From a virus, in the IMG/VR virus record IMGVR_UViG_3300035698_035346, positions 1-53,467 of that record: a stretch of 53,467 bases of DNA; one strand, written 5' to 3'. The notes beneath the pieces are model-generated. The model saw only the letters and a list, made by a program, of their open reading frames with translations. It was not told where the DNA came from and did no database searches. Shown here in pieces: positions 30,859 to 39,803 of this stretch. Position numbers and translations under genes: made by a program. Within the stretch, counting starts at the first letter, position 1. Each line of letters begins with the position of its first letter.

Positions 30859-31665
30859 TTAATTTGCTATACTAGTTGCCAAGCTTTTCTTCTTATTTTT
30901 ATCTAGAATATTAACTCTTTCTCTACTCCAAGTACCACATTCCTGACACTGAAAACGTCTAAATTTTGATACTTTTGTTGTAGCATAGCCTCTATATTGT
31001 ATTCTAAAGCTACCACAATTAACACAACTAGCTCTGTCTTCATCAATATAAACACCTAAGTTAGGATGATTTTTAATATAAGGACGTATCTTTAAATATA
31101 TTTTTTCTAATAGTACAACGTCTTTTTTATTATATTTAAGCATCTTAGCCCAAGCTTTGGGGTCTCCTTTTAAACATCTCTTCCATAAATCAAATCCGCC
31201 TGTTTGAGCTTTCTTACCTAACCCCAAGTGTTGACACAAATCATCCAATTTATTAGAGGTAAATCCAAAATGTTTTCTAGCTAATAAACAAGTGTCTATT
31301 GTTTTATAAGGTGATGGTGGAGTTATACCGTGATACAAAAATCTAGCATTGACTTTCTTAACATCAAACTTATCTAGGTTATGCCCAATAACTATATCAC
31401 TCTCATCTAACAGGTCTCTAAGTCCTTGTAATATATTTTTATCGTTATGAGGTTCTTTTTTATAATTCTTATCATCAAACAAAGAAGCTGATAACATTTC
31501 TCTTTTATCAAACCATTTAGCAGCCCAACATAATACAAACCAATCTTCTATAATAAAGTCTGCACTTCTATTTTCTGTCCACAGACCCCAAATATAAGCT
31601 TTTATAGGAGAAGTTTCTATATCAAAAAGAAGTATTTTTGCTTTACTGTTACTTATTTTCTTCAT
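30859..31665 (-). CDS. RNase H-like 3'-5' exonuclease with C-terminal zinc ribbon
   Basis: LLFDIETSP (residues 12-20, DxE), IGHNLDKFDVKKVNARF (second acidic motif) and LKYNKKDVVLLEKIY (Y-x3-D) are the DEDDy exonuclease motifs. A C-terminal CVNCG...CQECG pair forms a zinc ribbon. It probably degrades or proofreads nucleic acid and comes from the phage replication group. The polymerase gene has its own exonuclease domain, so this one may act in recombination. Confidence 0.85.
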   Translation of the reverse strand: MKKISNSKAKILLFDIETSPIKAYIWGLWTENRSADFIIEDWFVLCWAAKWFDKREMLSASLFDDKNYKKEPHNDKNILQGLRDLLDESDIVIGHNLDKFDVKKVNARFLYHGITPPSPYKTIDTCLLARKHFGFTSNKLDDLCQHLGLGKKAQTGGFDLWKRCLKGDPKAWAKMLKYNKKDVVLLEKIYLKIRPYIKNHPNLGVYIDEDRASCVNCGSFRIQYRGYATTKVSKFRRFQCQECGTWSRERVNILDKNKKKSLATSIAN

Positions 31666-31668
31666 AAT

Positions 31669-31869
31669 TTATCCCTTTGTTATGTAACAATCTAAAACAT
31701 AAGTATCGTTCTCTTCTCCCAAACATAAAACAAGTTTAGGTTTTTTACCTAACTTTTTAGATTTCATAAATAATTTATCTAAAACATTTTTAGTTAAATT
31801 ATAGCTCTTTTTCCCTACATAGATGCTTTCTATGCAGTAATCCTTACTCTGGTTTGGTTTCATGGTCAT
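31669..31869 (-). CDS. Hypothetical protein (about 66 aa)
   Basis: Start uncertain: ATG at 31869 or 31863 within the end of the upstream gene, each with a weak SD. The sequence (SIYVGKKSYNLTKNVLDKLF) is basic and mixed alpha/beta. No family recognised. Confidence 0.5.
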   Translation of the reverse strand: MTMKPNQSKDYCIESIYVGKKSYNLTKNVLDKLFMKSKKLGKKPKLVLCLGEENDTYVLDCYITKG

Positions 31870-32062
31870 CTTTTCTTGATGGTTTAAACAAATCAATACC
31901 AAAATGTTTCATTATAGCTACAGTATTGGTTCGGATATTTAATAAAATTTTAACTATCAAAATTGTTATTTTCAAAATAGCTTTGACTGCACCCATTTTT
32001 TCTTTATCGTACTCTTTTTCTATCCACTCTAGTTCTTGATACACATGTTTATTAGCTAACAT
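31844..32062 (-). CDS. Small protein with amphipathic/hydrophobic helix (72 aa)
   Basis: The ATG at 32062 follows GGAGG by 6 bases. A stretch VKAILKITILIVKILLNIRT could be a membrane-attached helix. The C-terminus is charged. Function unknown. Confidence 0.55.
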   Translation of the reverse strand: MLANKHVYQELEWIEKEYDKEKMGAVKAILKITILIVKILLNIRTNTVAIMKHFGIDLFKPSRKDDHETKPE

Positions 32063-32273
32063 TTTTTCCTCCAATTTCTAAACCTTTAACTACTTTATAA
32101 AAATCTTTTGATTCTGAAATAAACAGACCTTCTCTTATTTCGATATTTTGTATTGCCCACAAATCTTTATCATACGCTTTCAAAAAAGTTTCTAATCCTT
32201 TTTCATCCTGAACGATAGTTGTGTCTAACATTCCGTCACCTAAATCTACCAGTGTCACTATTATCATTTTCAT
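32052..32273 (-). CDS. Hypothetical protein (71-73 aa)
   Basis: It starts with an ATGA overlap at the polymerase stop (ATG 32273, or 32267 with better spacing from AGGAGG). The N-terminus MIIVTLVDLGDG is a beta strand. No family recognised. Confidence 0.5.
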   Translation of the reverse strand: MKMIIVTLVDLGDGMLDTTIVQDEKGLETFLKAYDKDLWAIQNIEIREGLFISESKDFYKVVKGLEIGGKNVS

Positions 32274-35200
32274 TCTCCCTCCTGTTTCAATTTTTCATTC
32301 CAACCCATAACATCATAAATTTTCTCTGTTTTATTATTAATGCTTCTACTTATAACTTCTTTCCAATCAACATTATCTTTATCAAATTCTGTAATATTAT
32401 CATCATTAAAAGCCAGAACATTTTTTACTTTACTTTTAATCGTCTTAGTTTCATGTGTTATATCTAGTCTGTCTACACTAACTAAATACTTTTTATATTT
32501 GTTCAACCATTGTTCTTTAGGAATGTTGTCAGTTAAAACTCTTAGTCTATCTTTTGATTTTTTTAAGTCTTCTGTCAAAACTTTTTCTAGTCTGACTTCT
32601 GATATTCTTTTTCCATCTAGTTTTCTGTAAGTCTTTTCTACGTCTTTCATTTCCCAACCAAAAGGTTTTACATAAGTATAATAATAAAGTTCACCTTTAG
32701 GGACAAAGAAGGTAGGGTCAATGTCTTTAGTATACCTATAAGCTCTCATAAAGATAGGTTCATTTATATAGTTTCTAGTTCCTACTTTACAAGGAAAACC
32801 TACTTCTTCTAAAGTTTTTGTTTTTATTTCTTCTTTCTGATTATCAACCCAAGTTTTTATTGATGCTTCAGGAACTTCTTCCATTATTTTTTCAAATAAT
32901 ATTCTTTGAAAACTTGCTTCAAATTGACTGGATGAACTACGTTTCATCTGTAAACCTTTAATTTCTGTCTCTAAACCTTTAGGTGTTTCTAGATAGCCAT
33001 AATAATGACAACGACCAATTAATAAGATTTTTTTAAACACGCCTTCTAATGCAAATTTAATAGTAACAGATTCTTTACCAAATTTTTCTTTACACCACTG
33101 TTGTACCAAATTATTAAAAAATTTTGTTATGTTTTCATTAGGTTTATCTAATTTACAAAAAATAGAATCTGTATCATAATAAATAACTTCGCCTTTTTCT
33201 TCCTCTATTTTATCAATAACATAATGTAATAAATCTCTGACTATATAAGTAATAGATGAAGTCAGTCTATTATCAAATAATCTAAAATAAGGATTGCCTG
33301 CTACACCAAAAACCGAATTGATTAAACCTTTTCCTCCATCATATTGACTTTTAATTATTTTATATTCTGGAGAATTTAAAGAGGTATTTTTTAATTTGTC
33401 ACCTAAATCTTTTTTAAAATCTAATAATTTCTCAACTACTACAGGAAATAGTGCATCTGGATTTTGTTTAAAATGTATTCCATTTACAGTAACTGTTTCT
33501 ATAGTAGGATATTCTTCTATATTTTGTGTATCTAAACAAAAATTTCTTATGGCTTCTGGATATGCTGCAGCTATATCCACTTTAAAAACATTTTTAAATA
33601 ATCCCACTTCTGAATCTCTAGTTGCTCCTTTAAACCCTTCGTTTTCGTTATCTGCTTTCTTATTAGGCAAAACTATTCTTTTTATTTTTGCTTCTTGTAA
33701 AATCATTGATTCTATCAAACGAGAATTACCACTTAACATAACTTTATCATTTCTTCTTATAAAGAAATTATGGTATTTATTTTCTATACACCACACTTTA
33801 CCTTTATAATGCTGTTCTTTAACCCATTTTTTATGAAAACATCTGGTCCAGTTTTCTTGCATTTGAATATAAACACTATATACTCTTTTCATAGATGACA
33901 ATTTTTTACCCATACAAACATCTTTATCAGTGTGACCTATGTAAGCATTATAGCCTGCTAAAATAGCTAAAATTTGATATTGCTCTGCTAAATCTCTATC
34001 AGCTGTAGCAATATAAACATTTCTGGGTTTTCTTTTTGATCTATGACCATCCCCCTCTACACAAGTATTTAAAAAAATTCTCATTTGTCTCAAAGGTAGT
34101 TCAAATAAATCTTTAGGAATTTGTTTTTTTTCATTTAATAAAACTCTGTATTTTGTTGCAAAAGCACTTGGTATAATCAATCCTTCTTTTCGTTCTCTAC
34201 CTGTTTTAATACCCAACCTTTTTAATAAATTTTTAATTTTATAATAAGTAGGTGTTCCTTTTTTTTGGGAAATAACTATACAACTTGCGAAATTTCTGCT
34301 TTGTCTTTTTTCAAACCCACCTTCAGTAATAATCCAAGCCAATAGCATTACTTCATCATCTGACAAATAATTATTTTTTCCATTATAATATCCTTTACCG
34401 CTCATAATAAAGGCTCTTTTTCCGTCAGCAATATTCTGAGCTTCTTCAAAACAATAAGTATCTTGTTTTGCCCACAACCCTTCGTATCTTTTATACTTCA
34501 TTAAAAAATTATGATTAGGTGTCACATTATAATTTATTCGTCCCTTTTCATAATTTAATAATATACCATCATAATCATAATTAAATATATTATCAATATT
34601 AATATATTCATATTTATCATTAAACAAATTTAAACTTAATACTGTTTGTTCTTTAGAAATAGTATCAATATTTTTCCATCCATCATTTGTTAATATTTCC
34701 GTTTTATCGTCTAAACAGTTATAAGGTAAATCTTCCCATTCACATTTAGTCAATCTTCTAATGTTATCGAAGTACGGAAAGATATTAAACATTTTTTCTA
34801 GTTTAATCATTCTCTCTACATCGTGAATATTTTTAGCTTTAACAACACCATCATCTAAATTATTGAAATCTGTTTTTTGCCACTTCTCTTCTTTCAAATA
34901 CTTTTGTGCAACTCTATCTAGTGCGTAACTCTGTTCTCTCATTTTTATTTTCTTAAAGAGTTCTATGTAATCTATTACACTTGTACCTGCTGGCATGTCC
35001 AAATAAAGTTTATCCTGCCCTATTAAGAAGGTAGATAATGAAGCCCATCTTTTTTTACCTATTGGACTTATTCTTGTAGCAAAGTCTGGTATTCTTTTAC
35101 TTAGATATTGGTAATCAAATTGTGTATTCCACATAGACATAACATCAAATTGTTCTTTTTTTAAATACCTAACAAAATCATCTAACAAAAATTCTTCTAA

Positions 35201-35638
35201 GTCCGCATAGTCAGGTAAGTAAAAGGTGTCTATTTTTTCTGTAGCTGAATTATAAATACTAATACAACTAACAGGCCATTCAGCTTTTGTTGGGTCAGGA
35301 AAACCTTCAGCTTTAACTTCAATATCAATAAAGCAATACTTGATTTTAGTTTCTTCTATTTCTTTAACTTTATCTATTAAATATTTACGACAAAAAGGAA
35401 TATCTGATTCAAAGTCATTTTTTCTGTCGGCATAAGTATAAAGGTCTTTTGGTATCTTACAAGGAATTTTTTCTAATCTAGTTCCATCGTAACCTTTATA
35501 TTTACCAGCTTTACTTGGTTTGTAGAAATAAGGTAAGTATCCATTTTCTTCTCTGATTTCTAGCTTACCTTCGGCATCACGAAGAAATAGATATAGTTTT
35601 TTATTGTTTTTGTTATTGTAAAGATTAACTAATTTCAA
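32270..35638 (-). CDS. Family B DNA polymerase containing an intein
   Basis: The 1122-residue precursor gives a 791-residue polymerase after splicing. Exonuclease motifs are YCFIDIEVK (about 101-109), MWNTQFDYQYL (169-179) and NIHDVERMI; polymerase motif A is FKVDIAAAYPEAI (about 685-697), motif B the K...YDGGKGLINSVFG region, and motif C IYYDTDSIF. All catalytic acids are present, so it should be an active replicative polymerase with proofreading. The intein (residues 308-638) lies at LPYN/SRLIE between exonuclease and palm. It heads a run of replication genes and is preceded by two small membrane proteins. Confidence 0.96.
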   Translation of the reverse strand: MKLVNLYNNKNNKKLYLFLRDAEGKLEIREENGYLPYFYKPSKAGKYKGYDGTRLEKIPCKIPKDLYTYADRKNDFESDIPFCRKYLIDKVKEIEETKIKYCFIDIEVKAEGFPDPTKAEWPVSCISIYNSATEKIDTFYLPDYADLEEFLLDDFVRYLKKEQFDVMSMWNTQFDYQYLSKRIPDFATRISPIGKKRWASLSTFLIGQDKLYLDMPAGTSVIDYIELFKKIKMREQSYALDRVAQKYLKEEKWQKTDFNNLDDGVVKAKNIHDVERMIKLEKMFNIFPYFDNIRRLTKCEWEDLPYNCLDDKTEILTNDGWKNIDTISKEQTVLSLNLFNDKYEYINIDNIFNYDYDGILLNYEKGRINYNVTPNHNFLMKYKRYEGLWAKQDTYCFEEAQNIADGKRAFIMSGKGYYNGKNNYLSDDEVMLLAWIITEGGFEKRQSRNFASCIVISQKKGTPTYYKIKNLLKRLGIKTGRERKEGLIIPSAFATKYRVLLNEKKQIPKDLFELPLRQMRIFLNTCVEGDGHRSKRKPRNVYIATADRDLAEQYQILAILAGYNAYIGHTDKDVCMGKKLSSMKRVYSVYIQMQENWTRCFHKKWVKEQHYKGKVWCIENKYHNFFIRRNDKVMLSGNSRLIESMILQEAKIKRIVLPNKKADNENEGFKGATRDSEVGLFKNVFKVDIAAAYPEAIRNFCLDTQNIEEYPTIETVTVNGIHFKQNPDALFPVVVEKLLDFKKDLGDKLKNTSLNSPEYKIIKSQYDGGKGLINSVFGVAGNPYFRLFDNRLTSSITYIVRDLLHYVIDKIEEEKGEVIYYDTDSIFCKLDKPNENITKFFNNLVQQWCKEKFGKESVTIKFALEGVFKKILLIGRCHYYGYLETPKGLETEIKGLQMKRSSSSQFEASFQRILFEKIMEEVPEASIKTWVDNQKEEIKTKTLEEVGFPCKVGTRNYINEPIFMRAYRYTKDIDPTFFVPKGELYYYTYVKPFGWEMKDVEKTYRKLDGKRISEVRLEKVLTEDLKKSKDRLRVLTDNIPKEQWLNKYKKYLVSVDRLDITHETKTIKSKVKNVLAFNDDNITEFDKDNVDWKEVISRSINNKTEKIYDVMGWNEKLKQEGE
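33725..34717 (-). mobile_element. Intein in DNA polymerase B (331 aa)
   Basis: It starts CLDDKTEILTNDGWKNI and ends VMLSGN before the extein S of SRLIE. LAGLIDADG-like motifs LLAWIITEGGF and VEGDGHR are present. The C-terminal block VWCIENKYHNFFIRR resembles that of the metallophosphoesterase intein. Penultimate residue is G. Confidence 0.95.
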
Positions 35639-35647
35639 TTCTTCTCC

Positions 35648-35866
35648 TTATTTTTTATATATTTCATATGAACGTATATTTTTTGAAGAGAAAACATACA
35701 AGTGATAACCTTTAGTTTTATCCATATATACTTCTAAAGCCCCTGACACTGGAGCTATAGTCCATCTCTTTGCATCCTCTATTGTTCTTGTCGTACCATC
35801 ATTAAACTCCACGATAACTACCATCATCAAAAACATAAATACCCAACTCAACCAATTTCTTTTCAT
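35648..35866 (-). CDS. Small secreted or membrane-anchored protein (72 aa)
   Basis: MKRNWLSWVFMFLMMVVIVE is a signal-anchor-like start; the rest is a small beta-rich domain (EFNDGTTRTIEDAKRWTI). It overlaps the next small gene. No family recognised. Confidence 0.55.
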   Translation of the reverse strand: MKRNWLSWVFMFLMMVVIVEFNDGTTRTIEDAKRWTIAPVSGALEVYMDKTKGYHLYVFSSKNIRSYEIYKK

Positions 35867-36144
35867 TTTATCACCCTCAAATCACCTTTGTTTTCTGTAA
35901 AATATTCTCTAAAACCTTCATATATTTCCATGTTATTAGCAGTATATTCGCCATTAACTAAAAAATCTCCATTTTCTTTAATTCTTATGCTTTCACCAAC
36001 TTTTACTAAAAATACCATATCACCATAAGCCTTTTCACAAATGATAGACTCTGCTCCTTGAAATATATTGAGATTATTCTTATACAACATTTGTCCTCCG
36101 AAAGCAGCAACAACCATTAAGAGAAATATTATAAATTTTCTCAT
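35863..36144 (-). CDS. Small protein with N-terminal signal/anchor (93 aa)
   Basis: MRKFIIFLLMVVAAFGGQML is a signal peptide or anchor. The following domain has VFLVKVGESIRIKENGDFLV. It overlaps both neighbours by 4 bases. Function unknown. Confidence 0.55.
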   Translation of the reverse strand: MRKFIIFLLMVVAAFGGQMLYKNNLNIFQGAESIICEKAYGDMVFLVKVGESIRIKENGDFLVNGEYTANNMEIYEGFREYFTENKGDLRVIK

Positions 36145-36335
36145 ACTACTTCTACTTTACCTTCATCAAACATAACACATTCACCTTCACAATGATTAAC
36201 GGATTCATTTAAGCAACAAGTGCATTCTTCCATATTCTCTAATATATCTTCTTCATTTGGCACTCCGTCTTCTTTATTCCACTCATACTCAACAAAAGAT
36301 TCTTTTCCATTATTATCAGTTACTTTAAATTTCAT
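36141..36335 (-). CDS. Acidic cysteine-rich small protein (64 aa)
   Basis: Cysteines cluster in MEECTCCLNESVNHCEGEC. The protein is strongly acidic. A metal site is likely; no family recognised. Confidence 0.55.
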   Translation of the reverse strand: MKFKVTDNNGKESFVEYEWNKEDGVPNEEDILENMEECTCCLNESVNHCEGECVMFDEGKVEVV

Positions 36336-36343
36336 TTTACTCC

Positions 36344-36823
36344 TTAATCCTGTTTTGTATCAGTCATATAACTTTCTTTTTTCTGTTGTTTCATAATAGA
36401 TTGACAAGAATTTATACCTTTCTCACAAGAGTTTAAATAACCTTTAAATACATTTCTAACGGTACGATACCTAGCAACAAATACACTTGCTTCACTTTTT
36501 ATTAATTGAGCTACTATTTTTTTCTGTTCTTTAGGTGGCAAGTCATCATTTTCTAGTTCTAATTCATTCTTTCTATTAACTTCAAAAGCAGTTTCTCTAT
36601 TTATCTTTTCACCTGTAATAATTTCTGCTACAGGGGCAATAGACATATACATTCCAGTTAGAATTTGTAAACATTCTTCTGCTTCTCCATAATTAGTAAG
36701 TTGTTTTCCTGCCATTTTAAATTTTTGAAAATCTATTTCATCAAAAACTTCTTTGTATTCTTCTAGTAGCTCATCTAAAGTTTCTGCGTTTTTAAAATGT
36801 TGTTCTATTTCTTTATAATCCAT
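36344..36823 (-). CDS. Hypothetical helical protein (159 aa)
   Basis: No family recognised. It is mostly helical, with two C-terminal cysteines (NSCEKGINSC). Starts just inside the end of a small gene that itself overlaps recA, so it belongs to the recombination operon. Confidence 0.6.
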   Translation of the reverse strand: MDYKEIEQHFKNAETLDELLEEYKEVFDEIDFQKFKMAGKQLTNYGEAEECLQILTGMYMSIAPVAEIITGEKINRETAFEVNRKNELELENDDLPPKEQKKIVAQLIKSEASVFVARYRTVRNVFKGYLNSCEKGINSCQSIMKQQKKESYMTDTKQD

Positions 36824-37028
36824 AATTTTCCTTTACTACTTTATTATTGACTAAGTGAGCATATTCTTTTTTCCACTCATTTTTTAGCCAAGATTTCTGG
36901 CTATCAAAATAAGGTGTTGGTTTATCTAATTTAGAATAACCGTCTTCTAAGTGATTAAATTCCCACTTACTTTTTTTTAGGTTTTTTGACGGTATCAATT
37001 TTGTCCACAGGGTCACTGGTTTTTTCAT
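36813..37028 (-). CDS. Small protein overlapping the recA end (71 aa)
   Basis: The ATG at 37028 has AAAGGA 6 bases upstream and lies within recA, giving a 62-base overlap in another frame. No later start is available, so the overlap is probably real. The protein is basic and aromatic. Function unknown. Confidence 0.55.
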   Translation of the reverse strand: MKKPVTLWTKLIPSKNLKKSKWEFNHLEDGYSKLDKPTPYFDSQKSWLKNEWKKEYAHLVNNKVVKENYGL

Positions 37029-38016
37029 CTTTATCCTTTAGTTTTTTATTTATTAGTGTTTGAATTTCTTTAAACAATTCTTTATCGTCATTCAAAAGTA
37101 ATCTTAGATTATCTCTACCTTGAAATTTTCTTGTATCGTCTAGATGAAACCACCCAGCACCTTTGGCTTTCAATATTTTTAGTTCTAAAGCCCGATTTAT
37201 TAACTCAGAACTTTTAGATATACCTTCATCAAAATAAAATTCAATAATTGTTTCTCTTTTAGGGGGGGCAACTTTATTTTTTTCTATTTTACACTTAACA
37301 TTGATACCTATTATTTCATCTCCTCTTTTTATATCAGAGATTCTTCTTAAATCCATTATAATAGTTGTAGCAAAGTCTAAAGCTTTTCCACCTGGTCTAA
37401 TCCATTTCTTTCTACTCATAGGGTCTATATTCATTCTAAGCTGATTAATAAAGATAATAGTCGTTCCTGACTCACTAGCTAGAGCAACCAACTTACGCAT
37501 AGCCTGACCCATTAAACGAGCATTCAGAGCATAATGAGCATCACCCATATCACCTTCTAATTCTTTTTCAGGTACTATCATAGGAACAGAGTCCACCACT
37601 ATTAAATCAAATTCTGCACTCTCTACTAGTTTTTGTGTGATGGTAAGGGCTTCTTCACCTTTCATAGGAAGTGATAAATAAAAATTCTTTTCTTGTATTC
37701 CTAGCTTTCTAGCATGAGCAGCATTAAAACCATGTTCCGCATCAATGAAAGCAGCCTTCCCACCTTGTTTCTGTACTTCAGCAATCATCATTAGAGTTAA
37801 AGAAGTTTTACATGTACTCTCTTGGCCTGCTACTTCTATAATCTTTCCTTTAGGTAAACCGTTATTACCCACGGCTTCATCTATACCATAACTACCAGTA
37901 GGAAAGGTTTCCAAAGGTCTTAATTCCATATCACTTAAAGACATTATAGAATCTTTGCCAAAAGTCTTTTTAATATCATCTAAATAATTTGATTCTTTTT
38001 TCTTTTCTTTAGTCAT
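36967..38016 (-). CDS. recA: RecA/UvsX-like recombinase
   Basis: The 349-residue protein follows RecA: GSYGIDEAVGNNGLPKGKII, Walker A GQESTCKTS (about 67-75), LIVVDSVPMIVP (Walker B), LMGQAMRKL and TTIIFINQLRMNID (loop L2 region), then RPGGKALDFATTI. It should form filaments on single-stranded DNA and catalyse strand exchange. The Walker A glycine before the lysine is replaced by cysteine (GPESSGKT in ordinary RecA), which could weaken ATP hydrolysis. No intein is present in this gene. The tail is rich in K, D and P. Confidence 0.93.
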   Translation of the reverse strand: MTKEKKKESNYLDDIKKTFGKDSIMSLSDMELRPLETFPTGSYGIDEAVGNNGLPKGKIIEVAGQESTCKTSLTLMMIAEVQKQGGKAAFIDAEHGFNAAHARKLGIQEKNFYLSLPMKGEEALTITQKLVESAEFDLIVVDSVPMIVPEKELEGDMGDAHYALNARLMGQAMRKLVALASESGTTIIFINQLRMNIDPMSRKKWIRPGGKALDFATTIIMDLRRISDIKRGDEIIGINVKCKIEKNKVAPPKRETIIEFYFDEGISKSSELINRALELKILKAKGAGWFHLDDTRKFQGRDNLRLLLNDDKELFKEIQTLINKKLKDKDEKTSDPVDKIDTVKKPKKK

Positions 38017-38037
38017 TAACTACTCCTTTAAACTTTT

Positions 38038-38103
38038 TTATATATTATATTTATTAGCACATTTTCGACTACAAAATTTCTGTTTCTTTTTATTGTATAT
38101 AAA
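38038..38103 (-). pseudogene. Remnant of a zinc-ribbon gene
   Basis: An open frame without a start codon reads FIYNKKKQKFCSRKCANKYN, the usual end of a small zinc-ribbon protein (F-C-S-x-K-C). It lies directly after the HNH gene. The missing N-terminal half suggests loss when the HNH gene arrived. Confidence 0.4.
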
Positions 38104-38111
38104 TTATTGAT

Positions 38112-38438
38112 TTATTCTTTATTGTTTTCACTTTCTATATATCCTTTTTTATAATATTGTTTAGTAATATTTTCCAACCATTTTTCATATACTCTAACCA
38201 AATCTAGGTTGATATTAAATTTAAATATTTCTTTTGATTGATGATGATTTCGACATAAACCGATACAATTTAGAGGACTATTCAAGTATAAAGGAAATAG
38301 TCTTTGATAATCTTTTTTATTCGATAATTTATGATGAAAATCTTCTATTTTATTTGTACATCCTTCTACTCCACAATAATTATTTTGGGCTTTATATATT
38401 GCTTCTCGTGTTTCTGTGCTAAAAGTTAATTCTTTCAT
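38112..38438 (-). CDS. HNH-type endonuclease-like protein
   Basis: The 108-residue protein has YCGVEGCTNKIEDFHHKLSN and CIGLCRNHHQSKE, the C-x4-C...HH...C-x2-C-x-x-HH layout of an HNH nuclease. HNH proteins of this size are often homing endonucleases in phages. Start at 38438 overlaps the stop of the upstream gene (ATGA) behind GAGGAG. Confidence 0.75.
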   Translation of the reverse strand: MKELTFSTETREAIYKAQNNYCGVEGCTNKIEDFHHKLSNKKDYQRLFPLYLNSPLNCIGLCRNHHQSKEIFKFNINLDLVRVYEKWLENITKQYYKKGYIESENNKE

Positions 38439-38620
38439 GACATCTCCTCTGGACACCAAGGATTACTACATCCTGTATCTTCAGTAATATATTCACCACA
38501 AGCATTACAAAACCATACAGTTTTACCAAAAGCTTTAATATAAACTTTGTGCTTACCACGTTTACACTTATATTTAAATATAGATTCATATAAGTTTATT
38601 ATTTTTTTATTTATTTCCAT
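38435..38620 (-). CDS. Small zinc-ribbon protein (61 aa)
   Basis: VWFCNACGEYITEDTGCSNP then WCPEEMS gives a C-x2-C...C-x4-C site. It overlaps genes at both ends. Function unknown. Confidence 0.55.
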   Translation of the reverse strand: MEINKKIINLYESIFKYKCKRGKHKVYIKAFGKTVWFCNACGEYITEDTGCSNPWCPEEMS

Positions 38621-38778
38621 TTTATTTCTAATCCTCTTGTTGTGAACTCACATGCATCACAAACCAAAGCTCTTTTTTTAGAACAACCTTTACGGATATC
38701 TTCTCTAATCGGTCCTCCGCAAATAGGACACTTAGTTTTATCTTCCCATTCTATTTCTTTATTTTGAAAAATATACAT
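38611..38778 (-). CDS. Small zinc-ribbon protein (55 aa)
   Basis: KCPICGGPIREDIRKGCSKK and LVCDACEFT form a C-x2-C/C-x2-C zinc ribbon. The start is a TAATG overlap with the RuvC-like gene, with no separate SD, so it is probably translated by coupling. Confidence 0.6.
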   Translation of the reverse strand: MYIFQNKEIEWEDKTKCPICGGPIREDIRKGCSKKRALVCDACEFTTRGLEIKWK

Positions 38779-39338
38779 TATTTATTTATTTCGTTTTGTA
38801 ACTCTAGCATGGACTTTTTTTGTATTTGACATTTAAATAAAGCAACCAAAGCTAATACTATTGCATCTATAACATCATCATCTTCTATTTTTATCTTTGT
38901 TTTTCTTTTAAACTCTGCTTGAACTTTTACTTTTTTAGCACTTCCATTCAACCCTAAATATTTTCTAGCTTGAGTAGCTAGTAAGAACTCCAACTTCTCA
39001 GCTTTTTTTAATCTCCCTACAGTGTAAACTATTCCTCCTATACGAGACAATAATTTAAATGTTTTTTTATTGAACCCACAAAAAGTATCCTCTATTAATA
39101 TATAATCTTCTTCTCCTGTTAATATATTATCAAAAAATTTGATAAGTTCATTATATTTAAATAAGTAATTCTTGCTCTTTATATCTAAGAATCCATAATC
39201 TAAATAAATCCAATTGGTATTACTTTTTATAAAGCACCACCCTGTACGACTAGCAGTATCTATTCCTATAACTTTTTTATTAGGTGGTATCTTTTTATTA
39301 AATATCTTCTCTATTCTCTTTTTGTCTAGTTTGAGCAT
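38778..39338 (-). CDS. RuvC-like Holliday junction resolvase
   Basis: VIGIDTASRTGWCFIK (catalytic D in GIDTA), YILIEDTFCG (E) and IEDDDVIDAIVLALVAL (DD) give the RuvC-type RNase H fold with four acids. It should resolve branched DNA in recombination or packaging. The start at 39338 has AAGGA 8 bases upstream; the frame is open to 39389 but that would extend into the upstream gene further. Confidence 0.85.
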   Translation of the reverse strand: MLKLDKKRIEKIFNKKIPPNKKVIGIDTASRTGWCFIKSNTNWIYLDYGFLDIKSKNYLFKYNELIKFFDNILTGEEDYILIEDTFCGFNKKTFKLLSRIGGIVYTVGRLKKAEKLEFLLATQARKYLGLNGSAKKVKVQAEFKRKTKIKIEDDDVIDAIVLALVALFKCQIQKKSMLELQNEINK

Positions 39339-39618
39339 TTCTGAATTCCTTAAATTTAGTTTTTGACATTGATATACATTCTGCTCCACAATGATTACAT
39401 GTCCATTTATCTTTATGAGTAGCTTTCAAGGCTTGTAAGTCACAATCAGGACAATATAATACTGTACCTTCTCCCCATCCAGCTGTCTTGGGTGGCATCT
39501 CACCAGGCTTTAAATATTTGTTAGCCCACTTTCTGAAGTCTCTCTTTTTATTCTTCTTCTTGTTAGCTTCTATCTTTCTACCGTCAGCTTCTTGCTTATT
39601 AATTATTTCTTTTTTCAT
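39298..39618 (-). CDS. Zinc-ribbon protein (106 aa)
   Basis: A very basic N-terminus (EANKKKNKKRDFRKW) is followed by LYCPDCDLQAL and WTCNHCGAEC, a C-x2-C/C-x2-C ribbon, suggesting nucleic-acid binding. It overlaps the RuvC-like gene by 41 bases. Confidence 0.6.
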   Translation of the reverse strand: MKKEIINKQEADGRKIEANKKKNKKRDFRKWANKYLKPGEMPPKTAGWGEGTVLYCPDCDLQALKATHKDKWTCNHCGAECISMSKTKFKEFRNAQTRQKENREDI

Positions 39619-39803
39619 ATTTTATCCTTATAATCACTTTCATACCATCCATCACCTTTTAAATCAAAACTACCTGAAAACTTAATAACCTTTTCTAGTT
39701 TACCTCCACACTCTTCACAAACTGTTATAGGGTCAGTAAACATACTATGAAAATAAGTAAATTCTACTTCACAGTCTACACAATAATATACATAATTAGG
39801 CAT
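39615..39803 (-). CDS. FmdB-type zinc-ribbon protein
   Basis: MPNYVYYCVDCEVEFTYFHS, VCEECGGKLEKVI and SGSFDLKGDGWYESDY match the FmdB/CxxC-CxxC-SSSS regulatory family found in bacteria and phages. Likely a small regulator or adaptor. Confidence 0.75.
   Translation of the reverse strand: MPNYVYYCVDCEVEFTYFHSMFTDPITVCEECGGKLEKVIKFSGSFDLKGDGWYESDYKDKI

Noticed and set aside
36967-38016. Intein in RecA
   Set aside because: The Cys in Walker A drew attention, but the protein is of normal length and continuous; there is no Hint sequence.
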